Of a stretch of 64,000 nucleotides of DNA, positions 9,309-18,553 are shown piece after piece. Both the position numbers and the translations under genes were made by a program. The notes beneath the pieces are model-generated. The model did not search any database, was not told where the DNA came from, and saw nothing but the letters and a program-made list of their open reading frames with translations. The DNA comes from Bradyrhizobium sp. 149 (lineage in GTDB: Bacteria; Pseudomonadota; Alphaproteobacteria; Rhizobiales; Xanthobacteraceae), in contig NZ_JADPKK010000004.1 of assembly GCF_023073915.1 (NCBI RefSeq), forward strand, positions 142,379 to 206,378, written 5' to 3'. Every line of letters starts with the position of its first letter. Position 1 is the first letter of the stretch.

Positions 9309-10859
9309 TCACACGATCCTGGACGCCTTGTTCCCCCAATACCGGTCCCTTAGCAGCCGCTTGTAGAGCTTCCCCGTCGGCAGCCGCGGCAACTCCTTCT
9401 CGAAATCGACCGAGCGCGGCACCTTTTGCCGAGACAGCGACGCCCCGCAGAAGGCGATCAGCTCTTCGGCGAGCGCCTCGCCCGGCACGATGCCGGGCAT
9501 CGGCTGCACCACCGCCTTGACCTCTTCGCCGAGGTCGGGATTGGGCACGCCGAACACCGCGGCGTCCGCGACCTTCGGATGGGTGATCAACAAATTCTCG
9601 CACTCCTGCGGGTAGATGTTCACCCCGCCGGAGATGATCATGAAGGTCGCGCGGTCAGTCAGGTACAGGAAGCGATCCTCGTCGACATAGCCGACGTCGC
9701 CGACCGTGCTCATGCTGCCGTCGGCCGATCGCGCTTCCTTGGTCTTCTCCGGGTCGTTGAAATATTCGAACGGTGAGGCGGTCTTGAACCAGACTTGTCC
9801 TGGCGTGCCGGTGGGGCATGGCTTCATGTTCTCGTCGAGAACATGGAGATCGCCAAGCAGCACCTTGCCGACGGTGCCGCGATGAGCCAGCCATTCCGCG
9901 CTGTTGCAGGCGGTGAAGCCAAGGCCTTCGGTGGCGCCGTAATATTCGTGGATGATCGGTCCCCACCATTTGATGATGTCGTCCTTGACCTGGGCCGGGC
10001 AGGGCGCGGCGGCATGGATCGCGATTTCGAGCGACGACAGGTCATAGCGCGTGCGCACCTCCTCCGGCAGCTTGAGCATGCGCGAGAACATCGTCGGCAC
10101 CAGCTGGGTGTGGGTGATGCCCCACCGCTCGACGAGCTGCAGATAACGCTCGGGATCGAACGCTTCCATGATGATCACGGTGCCGCCCATGCGGATCGTG
10201 AGGTTCACGGCGGCCTGCGGCGCCGAATGATAGAGTGGCGCCGGCGAGAGGTAGACCATGCCCTCGCGGTATTGCCAGAGTTTTGTCAGGAAATCGAACA
10301 GCGGCAGGTTATGCTTCGGCGGCTCCTCCGGCAGCGGCCGGATAATGCCCTTCGGCCGTCCCGTCGTGCCCGATGAATACAGCATGGCGGTGCCGAGCCA
10401 TTCATCCGGGATCGGACTCTTCGGCAGATCGGCGGTCACCTCAGTGAGGCCGACGATGCGCTCGCTCTCGCCGGGACCGTCGGCGACAATGCACAGCTTG
10501 ATGTCGGGGCAGACCTTGATCGCCTCGCGGGCGATATCGAGCTTCGCAACCGACGTGATCAGGATTTTGGACTGGCTGTTGACCAGGAGATAAGCGAGTT
10601 CGCCCGGCGTCAGGAACGAGTTGATGCAGGTGTAATACAGCCCGGAGCGCTCACCCGCGCCGCAGGCTTCGAGGTAGCGGGAATTGTTTTCCATGAAGAT
10701 CGAGTAGTGGTCGAGCCGCTTCAGGCCTTGCTCGCGGAACAGGTGCGCCAGCCGATTGCTGCGCGCGTCGAGCTCGCGATAGCTGACGGCCTCGCCCGTC
10801 GCCGCCATGATGAAGGCGGGCTGGAGTGGGCGCAGGCGGGCATGCTGACCTGGGTACAT
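9309..10859 (-). CDS. AMP-forming acyl-CoA synthetase (ANL superfamily)
   Basis: Adenylate-forming ligase that joins a carboxylic acid to CoA using ATP, 516 residues. Key motifs: phosphate loop MLYSSGTTGRPKG, A5 motif YGATEGLG, the hinge region LTDRATFMIISGGVNIYPQE and the C-terminal catalytic lysine motif RLPTGKLYKR. The start at 10859 has the ribosome site GGAGGA 5 bases upstream. The class includes fatty-acid, aromatic-acid and crotonobetaine/carnitine ligases, and the substrate cannot be read from the sequence. It is 18 bases from the alcohol dehydrogenase gene, so the two are probably co-transcribed. Confidence 0.9.
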   Translation of the reverse strand: MYPGQHARLRPLQPAFIMAATGEAVSYRELDARSNRLAHLFREQGLKRLDHYSIFMENNSRYLEACGAGERSGLYYTCINSFLTPGELAYLLVNSQSKILITSVAKLDIAREAIKVCPDIKLCIVADGPGESERIVGLTEVTADLPKSPIPDEWLGTAMLYSSGTTGRPKGIIRPLPEEPPKHNLPLFDFLTKLWQYREGMVYLSPAPLYHSAPQAAVNLTIRMGGTVIIMEAFDPERYLQLVERWGITHTQLVPTMFSRMLKLPEEVRTRYDLSSLEIAIHAAAPCPAQVKDDIIKWWGPIIHEYYGATEGLGFTACNSAEWLAHRGTVGKVLLGDLHVLDENMKPCPTGTPGQVWFKTASPFEYFNDPEKTKEARSADGSMSTVGDVGYVDEDRFLYLTDRATFMIISGGVNIYPQECENLLITHPKVADAAVFGVPNPDLGEEVKAVVQPMPGIVPGEALAEELIAFCGASLSRQKVPRSVDFEKELPRLPTGKLYKRLLRDRYWGNKASRIV

Positions 10860-10877
10860 CAGTCCTCCGGGTTTGGA

Positions 10878-12032
10878 TCATGCGGCAAGAAGCAGGATTT
10901 CGCGCACCTGCGCGGGGCCGTCGATCTTGCGCGGGTTGCGCGGGATCCAGTTCGTGCGCATCGCAGCTTCCGCAATGGCGTCGAAATGTTCCGGCGAGAC
11001 GCGCACATCGGCGAGGCTGCGCGGCATGCCGAGCGAGCGGATGAAGGCATCGAGCACATCGGCCGCCTTGTGCCCGGGAAAGCCCATCGCGGCCGCGACG
11101 ATCATCTGGCGCTCGGCATTGTCGCGCGCATTCCAGCGCATCACGGCCGGCAGCATGATGCAGGAGGTGTAGCCGTGCGGTACGTCGAAGGCCGCGCCCA
11201 GCACGTAACCGATGCCGTGGCTTGCCCCCATGGGCACGCCGGCGGCGAGCGCGCCCATCGACAGCCAGGTGCCGATCTGCGCATCCATCCGTGCGTCGAG
11301 GTCAGCAGGGTCTGCCTTCACCCGCGGCAGCGCGTCGGCGAGCATCGCGAGGCCCTTCACCGACTGCGCGTCGGCATAGGGGTGCGTCTCGCGCGAGCAG
11401 ATCGCCTCCACGCAATGATCGATGGCGCGGACGCCGGTCGACAGGAACAGCCATTCCGGCGTGTGCACGGTGATGGCGGGATCGAGGATGGTCGCACGCG
11501 GGACGCTGAGCGGATGCCGCAGCATCTGTTTCACATGACTGGTGCGGTCGGTGACGCCGGCAATCGAGCTGAACTCACCGCCGGCGATCGTGGTCGGGAC
11601 GCTGATCTGACGCACGGTCGGCGCTGTCATGTCCGGCGCGACGCCCTTGTGCACGCGGACACGCTCGATGCCGTCGACATCGTCGATGCCGTGGGCGAGG
11701 CAGAGCTGCACCGCCTTGGCGCCATCGGTGATCGAGCCGCCGCCGACGGTGACGATCAGGTCGGCGCCGGCCTCGCGTGCCGCATTGGCGGCCGTGATCA
11801 CCGCCTCACGCGGCGTGTGCGCCGGCATGGCGTCGAACAGGCCGACACAGCGCGCGCCCAGCGCCTCCCTGATCTTCGCGATTTCGTCGGTCTGCCGGTT
11901 GAGCGTGCCGGAGACCATCAGGAAGGCGCGCCGCGTCCCCAGCCGGTCCATCTGCGCGACCACGGCCTCGGCCGCGGGGTGGCCGAACACAACCTCCTCG
12001 ATCGCGCCGTAGACGACACGTCCCTGGTGCAC
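10878..12032 (-). CDS. Iron-containing alcohol dehydrogenase / maleylacetate reductase family
   Basis: Group III metal-dependent dehydrogenase, 384 residues, NAD(P)-linked. It has the nucleotide-binding GGGSITDGAKAV, the family block IDHCVEAICSRETHP and the histidine-rich GASHGIGYVLGAAFDVPHG expected to hold the metal. The domain layout (N-terminal Rossmann-like, C-terminal helical) fits maleylacetate reductases as well as broad alcohol dehydrogenases. It starts with GTG at 12032, preceded by GGGGAGGACAGGC. It leads a probable two-gene operon with the acyl-CoA ligase. Maleylacetate reductase would suit aromatic catabolism, but no ring-cleavage dioxygenase is adjacent. Confidence 0.85.
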   Translation of the reverse strand: MHQGRVVYGAIEEVVFGHPAAEAVVAQMDRLGTRRAFLMVSGTLNRQTDEIAKIREALGARCVGLFDAMPAHTPREAVITAANAAREAGADLIVTVGGGSITDGAKAVQLCLAHGIDDVDGIERVRVHKGVAPDMTAPTVRQISVPTTIAGGEFSSIAGVTDRTSHVKQMLRHPLSVPRATILDPAITVHTPEWLFLSTGVRAIDHCVEAICSRETHPYADAQSVKGLAMLADALPRVKADPADLDARMDAQIGTWLSMGALAAGVPMGASHGIGYVLGAAFDVPHGYTSCIMLPAVMRWNARDNAERQMIVAAAMGFPGHKAADVLDAFIRSLGMPRSLADVRVSPEHFDAIAEAAMRTNWIPRNPRKIDGPAQVREILLLAA

Positions 12033-12129
12033 GCCTGTCCTCCCCGGACAATTCGTCCTGTTTTATTAGGGTAATCTAGCCGAGCCGGCTCCGCTCGTCA
12101 TGTGCGAAGACGCTGACGCTCTCTCAGCT

Positions 12130-12159
12130 CGCCTCTCCCCGTTCTTGCGGGGAGAGGCG
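12130..12159. repeat. Perfect hairpin, dispersed-repeat type (11-bp arms)
   Basis: Arms cgcctctcccc and ggggagaggcg pair perfectly around an 8-base loop. No T-run follows, so it is more likely a short palindromic repeat related to the CTCTCCCC families at 46404 and 57139 than a terminator. It sits in the 281-bp divergent region between the dehydrogenase and the efflux adaptor. Confidence 0.6.
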
Positions 12160-12313
12160 AACAAGCCCTGTCAACCCGCCATCCGGCCGGGGCATTCTTC
12201 CGAGCATTGCGCTTGCGGTGGTCTTGAAGAGTTCACGATTGAAATCCATCTTGTGGCGCCCGCGGGTACAGGCGTACCCTGCTATTTCTGCGGTTTTTAT
12301 GCGAGGACCTGGG

Positions 12314-13531
12314 ATGAGTGGACCGGACGAAAGCGAGCAGTTTGTCAAAAAGCACGATTTCGTTTCGCCTCGCCCTCGCGTGATCGTCGGGCTTCTCGCC
12401 GCGGCATTCGCCCTCGCAGGTTGCGGCCAGCCGAGCTCGCAAGCGGGCGCTCCGCCGCCGGCGCCGGTGACCGTTGCCCAGCCGATCAAGCGCACCGTCA
12501 CCGATTGGGACGAATTCACCGGCCGCTTCGAGGCCACGGAGGAGGTGCAGGTCCGCCCCCGCGTCGGCGGCTTCGTCAATTCCGTCGAGTTCCAGGACGG
12601 CGCCATCGTGCATCAGGGCGATCTGCTGTACGTCATCGATCCGCGTCCGTTCGAGGCGGTGGCCGAGCAGGCGGACGGCCAGTTGTCCGATGCGCGCGCC
12701 AAGGTGGAGCTTGCCAAGCGCGAGCTCGACCGTGGCTTGAGCCTGGTCCAGACCAGCGCGGTCTCCGAGCAGGCGGTCGACCAGCGCCGCCAGGCCTTGC
12801 AGGCCGCTCACGCCGCGGAAACGCAGGCTGCAGGTGCGCTTAAGGCCGCCCGGCTCAATATCGAATTTACGCATGTGACCGCGCCGATCACCGGCCGCGT
12901 CAGCCGCCATCTCGTCAGCCCCGGCAATCTCGTGCAGGGCAGCGACAACGGCTCGTCGACGCTGCTGACCTCGATCGTGACGCTCGACCCGATCTACGTC
13001 TATTTCGACATGGATGAGGCGACCTTCATCAAATACAGCAAGCTGTGGTTCGAAGGCCGCCGCCCGAGCTCGCGCGATACCGCGAACCCGGTCCAGGTGA
13101 CGCTGGCGGGCGAGACGAAGGCCTCGCGTGAGGGCACCGTCAATTTCCTCGACAACCGCCTCGATGTCTCGACCGGCACGCTGCGCAGCCGCGCCGTGGT
13201 CAAGAATACCGATCTCTCGATCCTGCCCGGCCAGTTCGGCCGTATCAGGCTGATCGGCAGCGCGCCTTATGAGGCCCTGCTGATTCCGGACGTCGCGGTC
13301 GCGACCGACCAATCGCGCAAGATCGTGTTCGTGGTGAAGCCGGACGACACCGTCGAGGCCCGTCCCGTGACGCTCGGGCCGCTCGATGACGGCCTGCGCG
13401 TGATCCGCGAGGGACTGAAGGCGGAGGACCGCGTCATCGTCAATGGCATCCAGCGCGCCCGTGTCGGCGCCAAGGTCGCCCCGCAGACTGCGCCAGCGCC
13501 GGCCGGTGGCAAGCCCGGTGACAAGTCATGA
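12314..13531 (+). CDS. RND efflux periplasmic adaptor (membrane fusion) lipoprotein
   Basis: Adaptor that links an RND pump to an outer-membrane channel, 405 residues. The ATG at 12314 has gagga 7 bases upstream, which fits better than the earlier ATG at 12218. The N-terminus carries a hydrophobic segment ending in a lipobox LAGC near residue 37, so the mature protein is probably lipid-anchored. Barrel-sandwich (VRPRVGGFVNSVEF), hairpin coiled coil (residues 115-185) and beta-barrel domains are in the usual order, with APITGRVSRHLVSPGNLV typical of MexE/AcrA-type proteins. Its stop overlaps the pump start. No outer-membrane factor gene is next to it. Confidence 0.92.
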   Translation: MSGPDESEQFVKKHDFVSPRPRVIVGLLAAAFALAGCGQPSSQAGAPPPAPVTVAQPIKRTVTDWDEFTGRFEATEEVQVRPRVGGFVNSVEFQDGAIVHQGDLLYVIDPRPFEAVAEQADGQLSDARAKVELAKRELDRGLSLVQTSAVSEQAVDQRRQALQAAHAAETQAAGALKAARLNIEFTHVTAPITGRVSRHLVSPGNLVQGSDNGSSTLLTSIVTLDPIYVYFDMDEATFIKYSKLWFEGRRPSSRDTANPVQVTLAGETKASREGTVNFLDNRLDVSTGTLRSRAVVKNTDLSILPGQFGRIRLIGSAPYEALLIPDVAVATDQSRKIVFVVKPDDTVEARPVTLGPLDDGLRVIREGLKAEDRVIVNGIQRARVGAKVAPQTAPAPAGGKPGDKS

Positions 13532-16500
13532 ATCTCGGCCGCCTCTCCATCAACCAGCCCATCCTGGCGATGGTGCTGTCGATCGTGCTGCTGATCGTCG
13601 GGGCGCTGGCCTATACCACGCTGCCTGTCTCCGAATATCCGCAAGTGGTGCCGCCGACCGTCGTCGTCACCACGCAATATCCCGGCGCCTCCGCGCAGAC
13701 CGTATCCGACACGGTCGCAGCTCCCATCGAGCAGGAGATCAATGGCGTCGAGGACATGCTGTATCTCTACAGCCAGGCAACCTCGAACGGCCAGCTCACC
13801 ATCACTGTCACTTTCAAGCTCGGCACCGATCTCGACAAGGCTCAGGTGCTGGTGCAGAACCGCGTCGCGATCGCACAGCCGCGTTTGCCTGAAGAGGTTC
13901 AGCGCAACGGTGTCACCACGCGCAAGAACTCGCCCGACATCCTGATGGTCGTGTTCATGCTGTCGCCCGACGACACCTTCGACCAGCTCTACATCTCCAA
14001 CTACGCATTGCTCCAGGTCCGCGACCAGCTGCTGCGGATCGACGGCGTCGGCGACATCCAGATCTTCGGCGCACGCGACTATTCGATGCGGCTTTGGCTC
14101 GACCCGGATAGAATCGCCAATCTGGGCCTGACCTCGGCCGAAGTGCTCGCCGCGATCCGTGCGCAAAACGTGCAGATCGCGGGCGGTCAGATCGCCGAAC
14201 CGCCGATCTCCGACCGCGCCTTCCAGCCGAACCTCACCTTCACCGGCCGCCTGAAGGACCAGAAGCAGTTCGAGGACATCCTGATCAAGGCCGGCTCCGA
14301 CGGCCGCACGGTGCGTCTGCGCGACGTCGCCCGTATCGAGCTCGGTGCGCTGGCCTACTCCACCAACAGCTTCCTGCTGCGCAAATCGGCGGTCGCCATG
14401 CTGGTGACGCAGCGGCCGGGATCGAACGCGCTCGCAACGGCAAAAAACATCTCGGACACGATGACGAAGCTCAAGGAGAGCTTTCCGAAGGGGCTCGACT
14501 TCAATATCGGCTACAACCCGACCGAGTTCATTGCGCAGTCCGTCCACGAGCTGATCAAGACCATCTACGAGGCCATGCTGCTCGTGGTCGTCGTGGTGCT
14601 GGTGTTCCTGCAAGGATGGCGGCCTGCGATCATTCCGATCATCGCGATCCCGGTTTCGCTGGTCGGCACCTTCGCGGTGATGGCAGCGCTCGGCTTCTCC
14701 ATCAACAATCTCACGCTGTTCGGTCTCGTTCTCGCCGTCGGCATCGTGGTCGACGACGCTATCGTGGTGGTCGAGAATGTCGAGCGACATCTCGAGCACG
14801 GCATGAGCCGGCGCGACGCCGCGCTGAAGACCATGGAGGAGGTCGGCGGCGCACTGGTGTCGATCGCGCTTGTGCTCTGCGCGGTGTTCGTTCCGACTGC
14901 GTTTTTGGGCGGCATTTCCGGACAATTCTTTCAGCAATTCGCCGTCACCATTGCGGTCGCGACCGCAATCTCCTGCTTCTGCTCATTGACGCTGTCGCCG
15001 GCGCTGGCCTCGCTTCTCCTCGTCCCGCACGAGGAGAAGCGGCCGCCGGCGCGCTGGAATCTTGTCGCACGCGGCTGGAACGCTTTCACGGGCGTCTTTA
15101 ACCGCGTGTTCGACCGTCTCGCGCATGGCTATGCCGGCCTCGCCAATTTGGTGATCCGGCATTCGGTGGTGATGATCCTGGTCTACGTCGTGCTGATCGG
15201 CAGCGCCGGCTGGCTGATCGCGACCACGTCGCAGGGCTTCATTCCGGCGCAGGATCGCGGCTACGTCATTATCTCCGTGCAATTGCCGGGCGCGGCCTCG
15301 CTGGCACGTACCACCGAGGTCGTGCGCGAGATCGAGCGGATATCGCTGGATACGCCCGGCATCGTCCGCGTCGCCGCTTTCGCCGGCTTCTCCGGCGCGA
15401 CGCGCACGCAGGCCGGCAACGCGGCGGCGCTCTTCCCGGTGTTCGACGAGCCGGAGGCGCGGATGAAGAAGGGATTGTCTGCGAATGCCATCACGGTCGA
15501 GCTGCGCAAGCGTCTGGCCGCGATTCAGGGTGCCTTCATCATCGTCATTCCACCGCCGGCCGTACCCGGCATCGGCACCGGCGGCGGCTTCACCATCCGC
15601 ATCCAGGACCGCCAGGGTCGCGGGCCTGAGCTGCTCGCCTCTGCCACCGACGAGCTCGTCGCTGCGGCGCGCAAATCGCCCTCGCTGCTCGCTCCCTCAG
15701 TGTTCTCGCCGTTCTCAGCCAACACGCCGCAGCTCTTCGTCGACATCGACCGCACCAAGGCGCAGAAGCTCGGCGTACCCATCGCCAACATCAACGACAC
15801 GATCCAGTCCTATTTCGGATCGACCTACGTCAACGACTTCAACCTGTTCGGTCGCACCTACCACGTCACCGCGCAAGCCGATTTCCCGTTCCGCAAAGAG
15901 CCGAGCGACCTCTCGCGGCTGCGCACGCGCAACGCCTCCGGCGACATGGTGATGCTCGGCAGCGTGGTCGAGTTCAAGGACGTCTCCGGCCCCGACCGCG
16001 TCGCGCGCTACAATCTCTATGCGGCGTCCGAACTCCAGGGGGAGCCGGCGCCGGGCACCAGCTCGACCACCGCGCTCAACGCCATCAAGAAGCTCGCCGA
16101 CGACACCTTGCCGAGCGGCTTCACCTTCGAGTGGACGGACCTGTCCTACCAGCAGATAACCGGCGGCAATGCGGGTCTCTACGTGTTCCCGATCTGCGTG
16201 CTGTTCGTCTATCTCGTGCTTGCTGCGCAATATGGCAGCTGGACCTTGCCGTTCGCGGTGATCCTGATCGTGCCGATGTGCCTGTTGGCGGCCACGATCG
16301 GCGTGCGCATCATGGGGCAGGACGTCAACATCCTCACCCAGATCGGCTTTGTCGTGCTGGTGGGATTGGCGGCGAAGAACGCGATCCTGATCGTCGAGTT
16401 CGCCCGCGACATCGAGAACGAAGGCAAGCCGCGGCTGGAAGCCGTGATCGAAGCCTGCCGCCTGCGCCTGCGGCCGATCCTGATGACGTCCTTCGCCTTC

Positions 16501-16692
16501 ATCCTCGGCGTGCTGCCGCTGGTGATATCGTCCGGCTCGGGCTCGGAGATGCGACAGGCCGTCGGCGTCGCCGTGTTCTTCGGCATGATCGGCGTCACCC
16601 TGTTCGGGCTGTTGTTCACGCCGATCTTCTATGTCGTGGTGCGGAATCTCGCCGAGGGGCGGAACGAGGGGAAGCCGAAGGTCGCGGCGTAG
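13528..16692 (+). CDS. RND multidrug efflux pump, HAE1 family (AcrB/MexF-like)
   Basis: Proton-driven inner-membrane exporter, 1054 residues, full length for the HAE1 family. It begins with the conserved INQPILAMVLSIVLLIVGALA helix region and has two large periplasmic loops. The transmembrane core contains the proton-relay motif GIVVDDAIVVVENVER in TM4 (the paired aspartates) and GLAAKNAILIVEFARD in TM10. It is translationally coupled to the adaptor by an ATGA overlap. The likely role is export of hydrophobic drugs or plant-derived compounds. No regulator gene is adjacent, and the operon ends in a strong terminator. Confidence 0.95.
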   Translation: MNLGRLSINQPILAMVLSIVLLIVGALAYTTLPVSEYPQVVPPTVVVTTQYPGASAQTVSDTVAAPIEQEINGVEDMLYLYSQATSNGQLTITVTFKLGTDLDKAQVLVQNRVAIAQPRLPEEVQRNGVTTRKNSPDILMVVFMLSPDDTFDQLYISNYALLQVRDQLLRIDGVGDIQIFGARDYSMRLWLDPDRIANLGLTSAEVLAAIRAQNVQIAGGQIAEPPISDRAFQPNLTFTGRLKDQKQFEDILIKAGSDGRTVRLRDVARIELGALAYSTNSFLLRKSAVAMLVTQRPGSNALATAKNISDTMTKLKESFPKGLDFNIGYNPTEFIAQSVHELIKTIYEAMLLVVVVVLVFLQGWRPAIIPIIAIPVSLVGTFAVMAALGFSINNLTLFGLVLAVGIVVDDAIVVVENVERHLEHGMSRRDAALKTMEEVGGALVSIALVLCAVFVPTAFLGGISGQFFQQFAVTIAVATAISCFCSLTLSPALASLLLVPHEEKRPPARWNLVARGWNAFTGVFNRVFDRLAHGYAGLANLVIRHSVVMILVYVVLIGSAGWLIATTSQGFIPAQDRGYVIISVQLPGAASLARTTEVVREIERISLDTPGIVRVAAFAGFSGATRTQAGNAAALFPVFDEPEARMKKGLSANAITVELRKRLAAIQGAFIIVIPPPAVPGIGTGGGFTIRIQDRQGRGPELLASATDELVAAARKSPSLLAPSVFSPFSANTPQLFVDIDRTKAQKLGVPIANINDTIQSYFGSTYVNDFNLFGRTYHVTAQADFPFRKEPSDLSRLRTRNASGDMVMLGSVVEFKDVSGPDRVARYNLYAASELQGEPAPGTSSTTALNAIKKLADDTLPSGFTFEWTDLSYQQITGGNAGLYVFPICVLFVYLVLAAQYGSWTLPFAVILIVPMCLLAATIGVRIMGQDVNILTQIGFVVLVGLAAKNAILIVEFARDIENEGKPRLEAVIEACRLRLRPILMTSFAFILGVLPLVISSGSGSEMRQAVGVAVFFGMIGVTLFGLLFTPIFYVVVRNLAEGRNEGKPKVAA

Positions 16693-16703
16693 TGCCTCCC
16701 CAA

Positions 16704-16751
16704 CGTCGTCCTGGCTCTGCACTGCGCTAGTCCAGGACGACGGCATTTTTT
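16704..16751 (+). terminator. Rho-independent terminator of the RND operon
   Basis: An 11-bp perfect stem (cgtcgtcctgg with ccaggacgacg) with a 17-base loop is followed after gca by six T residues. It begins 12 bases after the pump stop codon. Confidence 0.85.
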
Positions 16752-16859
16752 GAGGCCTCGCGCCCATACTAACGTCCAACATGCAACGGATGGGCAGGGG
16801 CGGGGTTCTTCACTAGTATCCGCGCGATTTCAAAACAGAAAACTGCTGGGAGCTAACCT

Positions 16860-18053
16860 ATGAAATCGGTACTTTTGGCCGCTGTCGCAACGTCGGCTTT
16901 GCTGCTGGCCGCGCCGGCCTTTGCGCAAGGCGTCAAGATCGGCATCCTCAACGACCAGTCCGGCGTCTACGCCGATTACGGCGGCAAATGGTCCGTCGAG
17001 GCAGCCCGGATGGCGATCGAGGATTTTGGCGGCGAGGTGCTCGGCCAGAAGATCGAGCTCGTCACCGCCGACCACCAGAACAAGCCGGATCTCGCGACCT
17101 CGATCGCGCGGCGCTGGTACGACGTCGAGAACGTCGACATGATCACCGAGCTGACGACCTCATCAGTCGCGCTCGCGATCCACGAGCTCTCCAAGGAAAA
17201 GAAGAAGATCGACATCGTCGTTGGCGCCGCGACCTCGCGCCTCACCGGCGATGCCTGCCAGCCCTATGGTTTCCACTGGGCCTATGACACCCGCGCGCTC
17301 GGTGTTGGCACCGGCGGCTCGCTGACCAAGGCGGGCGGCGACACCTGGTTCTTCCTCACCGCGGACTACGCCTTCGGCTACGCCCTGGAGAAGGACACCA
17401 GCGAGATCGTCACCGCCAATGGCGGCAAGGTGCTCGGTTCGGTGCGCGTGCCGCTCAACTCTTCGGACTTCTCCTCCTTCCTGCTCCAGGCGCAGAGCTC
17501 GAAGGCGAAGATCGTCGGCCTTGCCAATGCCGGCCTCGATACCACCAACTCGATCAAGCAGGCATCCGAGTTCGGCATCGTCGCCAGTGGCCAGAAGCTC
17601 GCGGGCCTCTTGATGACGCTCGCCGAAGTGAACGGCCTCGGCCTCCAGGCCGCGCAAGGCCTGGTGCTGACCGAGGGCTATTACTGGGATATCAACGACC
17701 GTACGCGCAACCTCGGCGAACGGTTTCTCAAGCGCACCGGACGGATGCCGAACATGATCCAGGCCGGCACCTATTCGGCGACGCTGAGTTATCTCAAGGC
17801 GGTCAAGGCCGCCGGCACCAAGGATCCGGATGCGGTCGCCAAGAAGCTGAAGGAGCTGCCGGTCGACGACGATTTCGCGCAAGGCGGCAAGGTGCTCGAG
17901 AACGGCCGCATGATCCACGACATGTATCTATTCGAGGTCAAGAAGCCCTCGGAATCGAAGAAGCCCTGGGACTATTACAAGCAGCTCGCGGTCGTTCCCG
18001 GCGACAAGGCGTTCTTCACGGCCAAGGACAGCGGCTGCCCGCTGACCAAGTAG
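16860..18053 (+). CDS. Branched-chain amino-acid type ABC binding protein (LivK-like), orphan
   Basis: Periplasmic binding protein of the type I fold, 397 residues. It has a Sec signal peptide (residues 1-21, ending PAFAQ) and then GVKIGILNDQSGVYADYGG, the standard start of the Peripla_BP_6 family. A ribosome site gggagc precedes the ATG. No livHMGF permease or ATPase genes flank it: upstream is the RND operon terminator and downstream a convergent MAPEG gene. It therefore either feeds a distant permease or has a sensory role. In this family ligands range from amino acids to amides and aromatic acids. Confidence 0.9.
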   Translation: MKSVLLAAVATSALLLAAPAFAQGVKIGILNDQSGVYADYGGKWSVEAARMAIEDFGGEVLGQKIELVTADHQNKPDLATSIARRWYDVENVDMITELTTSSVALAIHELSKEKKKIDIVVGAATSRLTGDACQPYGFHWAYDTRALGVGTGGSLTKAGGDTWFFLTADYAFGYALEKDTSEIVTANGGKVLGSVRVPLNSSDFSSFLLQAQSSKAKIVGLANAGLDTTNSIKQASEFGIVASGQKLAGLLMTLAEVNGLGLQAAQGLVLTEGYYWDINDRTRNLGERFLKRTGRMPNMIQAGTYSATLSYLKAVKAAGTKDPDAVAKKLKELPVDDDFAQGGKVLENGRMIHDMYLFEVKKPSESKKPWDYYKQLAVVPGDKAFFTAKDSGCPLTK

Positions 18054-18071
18054 GCTTCTCATGTCCGGGAC

Positions 18072-18101
18072 GCGGTGCAGCGCTTCTTGGCGGTGCACCG
18101 C
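18072..18101. repeat. Short inverted repeat between convergent genes
   Basis: Arms gcggtgca and tgcaccgc (8 bp) around a 14-base loop lie between the LivK-like gene and the convergent MAPEG gene. There is no T-run. It may act as a weak bidirectional terminator or be a dispersed palindrome. Confidence 0.4.
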
Positions 18102-18139
18102 TGAACCGGAACGCGGAGCGCGCGTGACATCGTGCCTTG

Positions 18140-18526
18140 CTACACCAGCCGCAGCACCAACGCTCCCAGCGCCCCCGCCCACAGCGCGATGGCGGCGATG
18201 CCTTGAATCGCGAAACCCGGACCGCGCTTGGCCGTCGCTTTGGAATAGCCGATGAAATAGACAATGCGGCCGATGATCCAGACCGTGCCGATCCCGGCTG
18301 CGATGGCGTCGCCGACATAGACCGCGAACAGCCAGAGCGCTGGCAGGAAGATGGGCATCCATTCCAGTGTGTTCATCTGAATGCGGAAGGCGCGCTCGAA
18401 GTCCGGATGGCCAGTCATTGCCGGCACCTTCACGCCGGTTCTGGTGCGCGAGCGTGACACGTTCATGGCTGTGAAGAAGTAGAACAGGATCGCCAGCAGC
18501 GTGACGAGAGCGGTGAGGTGATACAT
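18140..18526 (-). CDS. MAPEG family membrane protein
   Basis: Small membrane protein of the MAPEG family (relatives of microsomal glutathione S-transferase), 128 residues with four predicted membrane helices. The family signature region is visible as RAFRIQMNTLEWMPIFLPALW, where the arginine, asparagine and glutamate are the conserved polar positions. Bacterial members usually have no assigned substrate. It lies 27 bases downstream of the lipocalin-like gene and might be transcribed with it, but it also occurs alone in many genomes. Confidence 0.88.
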   Translation of the reverse strand: MYHLTALVTLLAILFYFFTAMNVSRSRTRTGVKVPAMTGHPDFERAFRIQMNTLEWMPIFLPALWLFAVYVGDAIAAGIGTVWIIGRIVYFIGYSKATAKRGPGFAIQGIAAIALWAGALGALVLRLV

Positions 18527-18553
18527 CGGCAGTCCCTTTGAAGAGGTCCCGGT

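Noticed and set aside
13267..14937. 556-codon minus-strand frame opposite the RND adaptor and pump
   Set aside because: Its composition (Asp, His, Arg, Gln rich) mirrors the sense codons, and the sense strand encodes a full AcrB-type pump.
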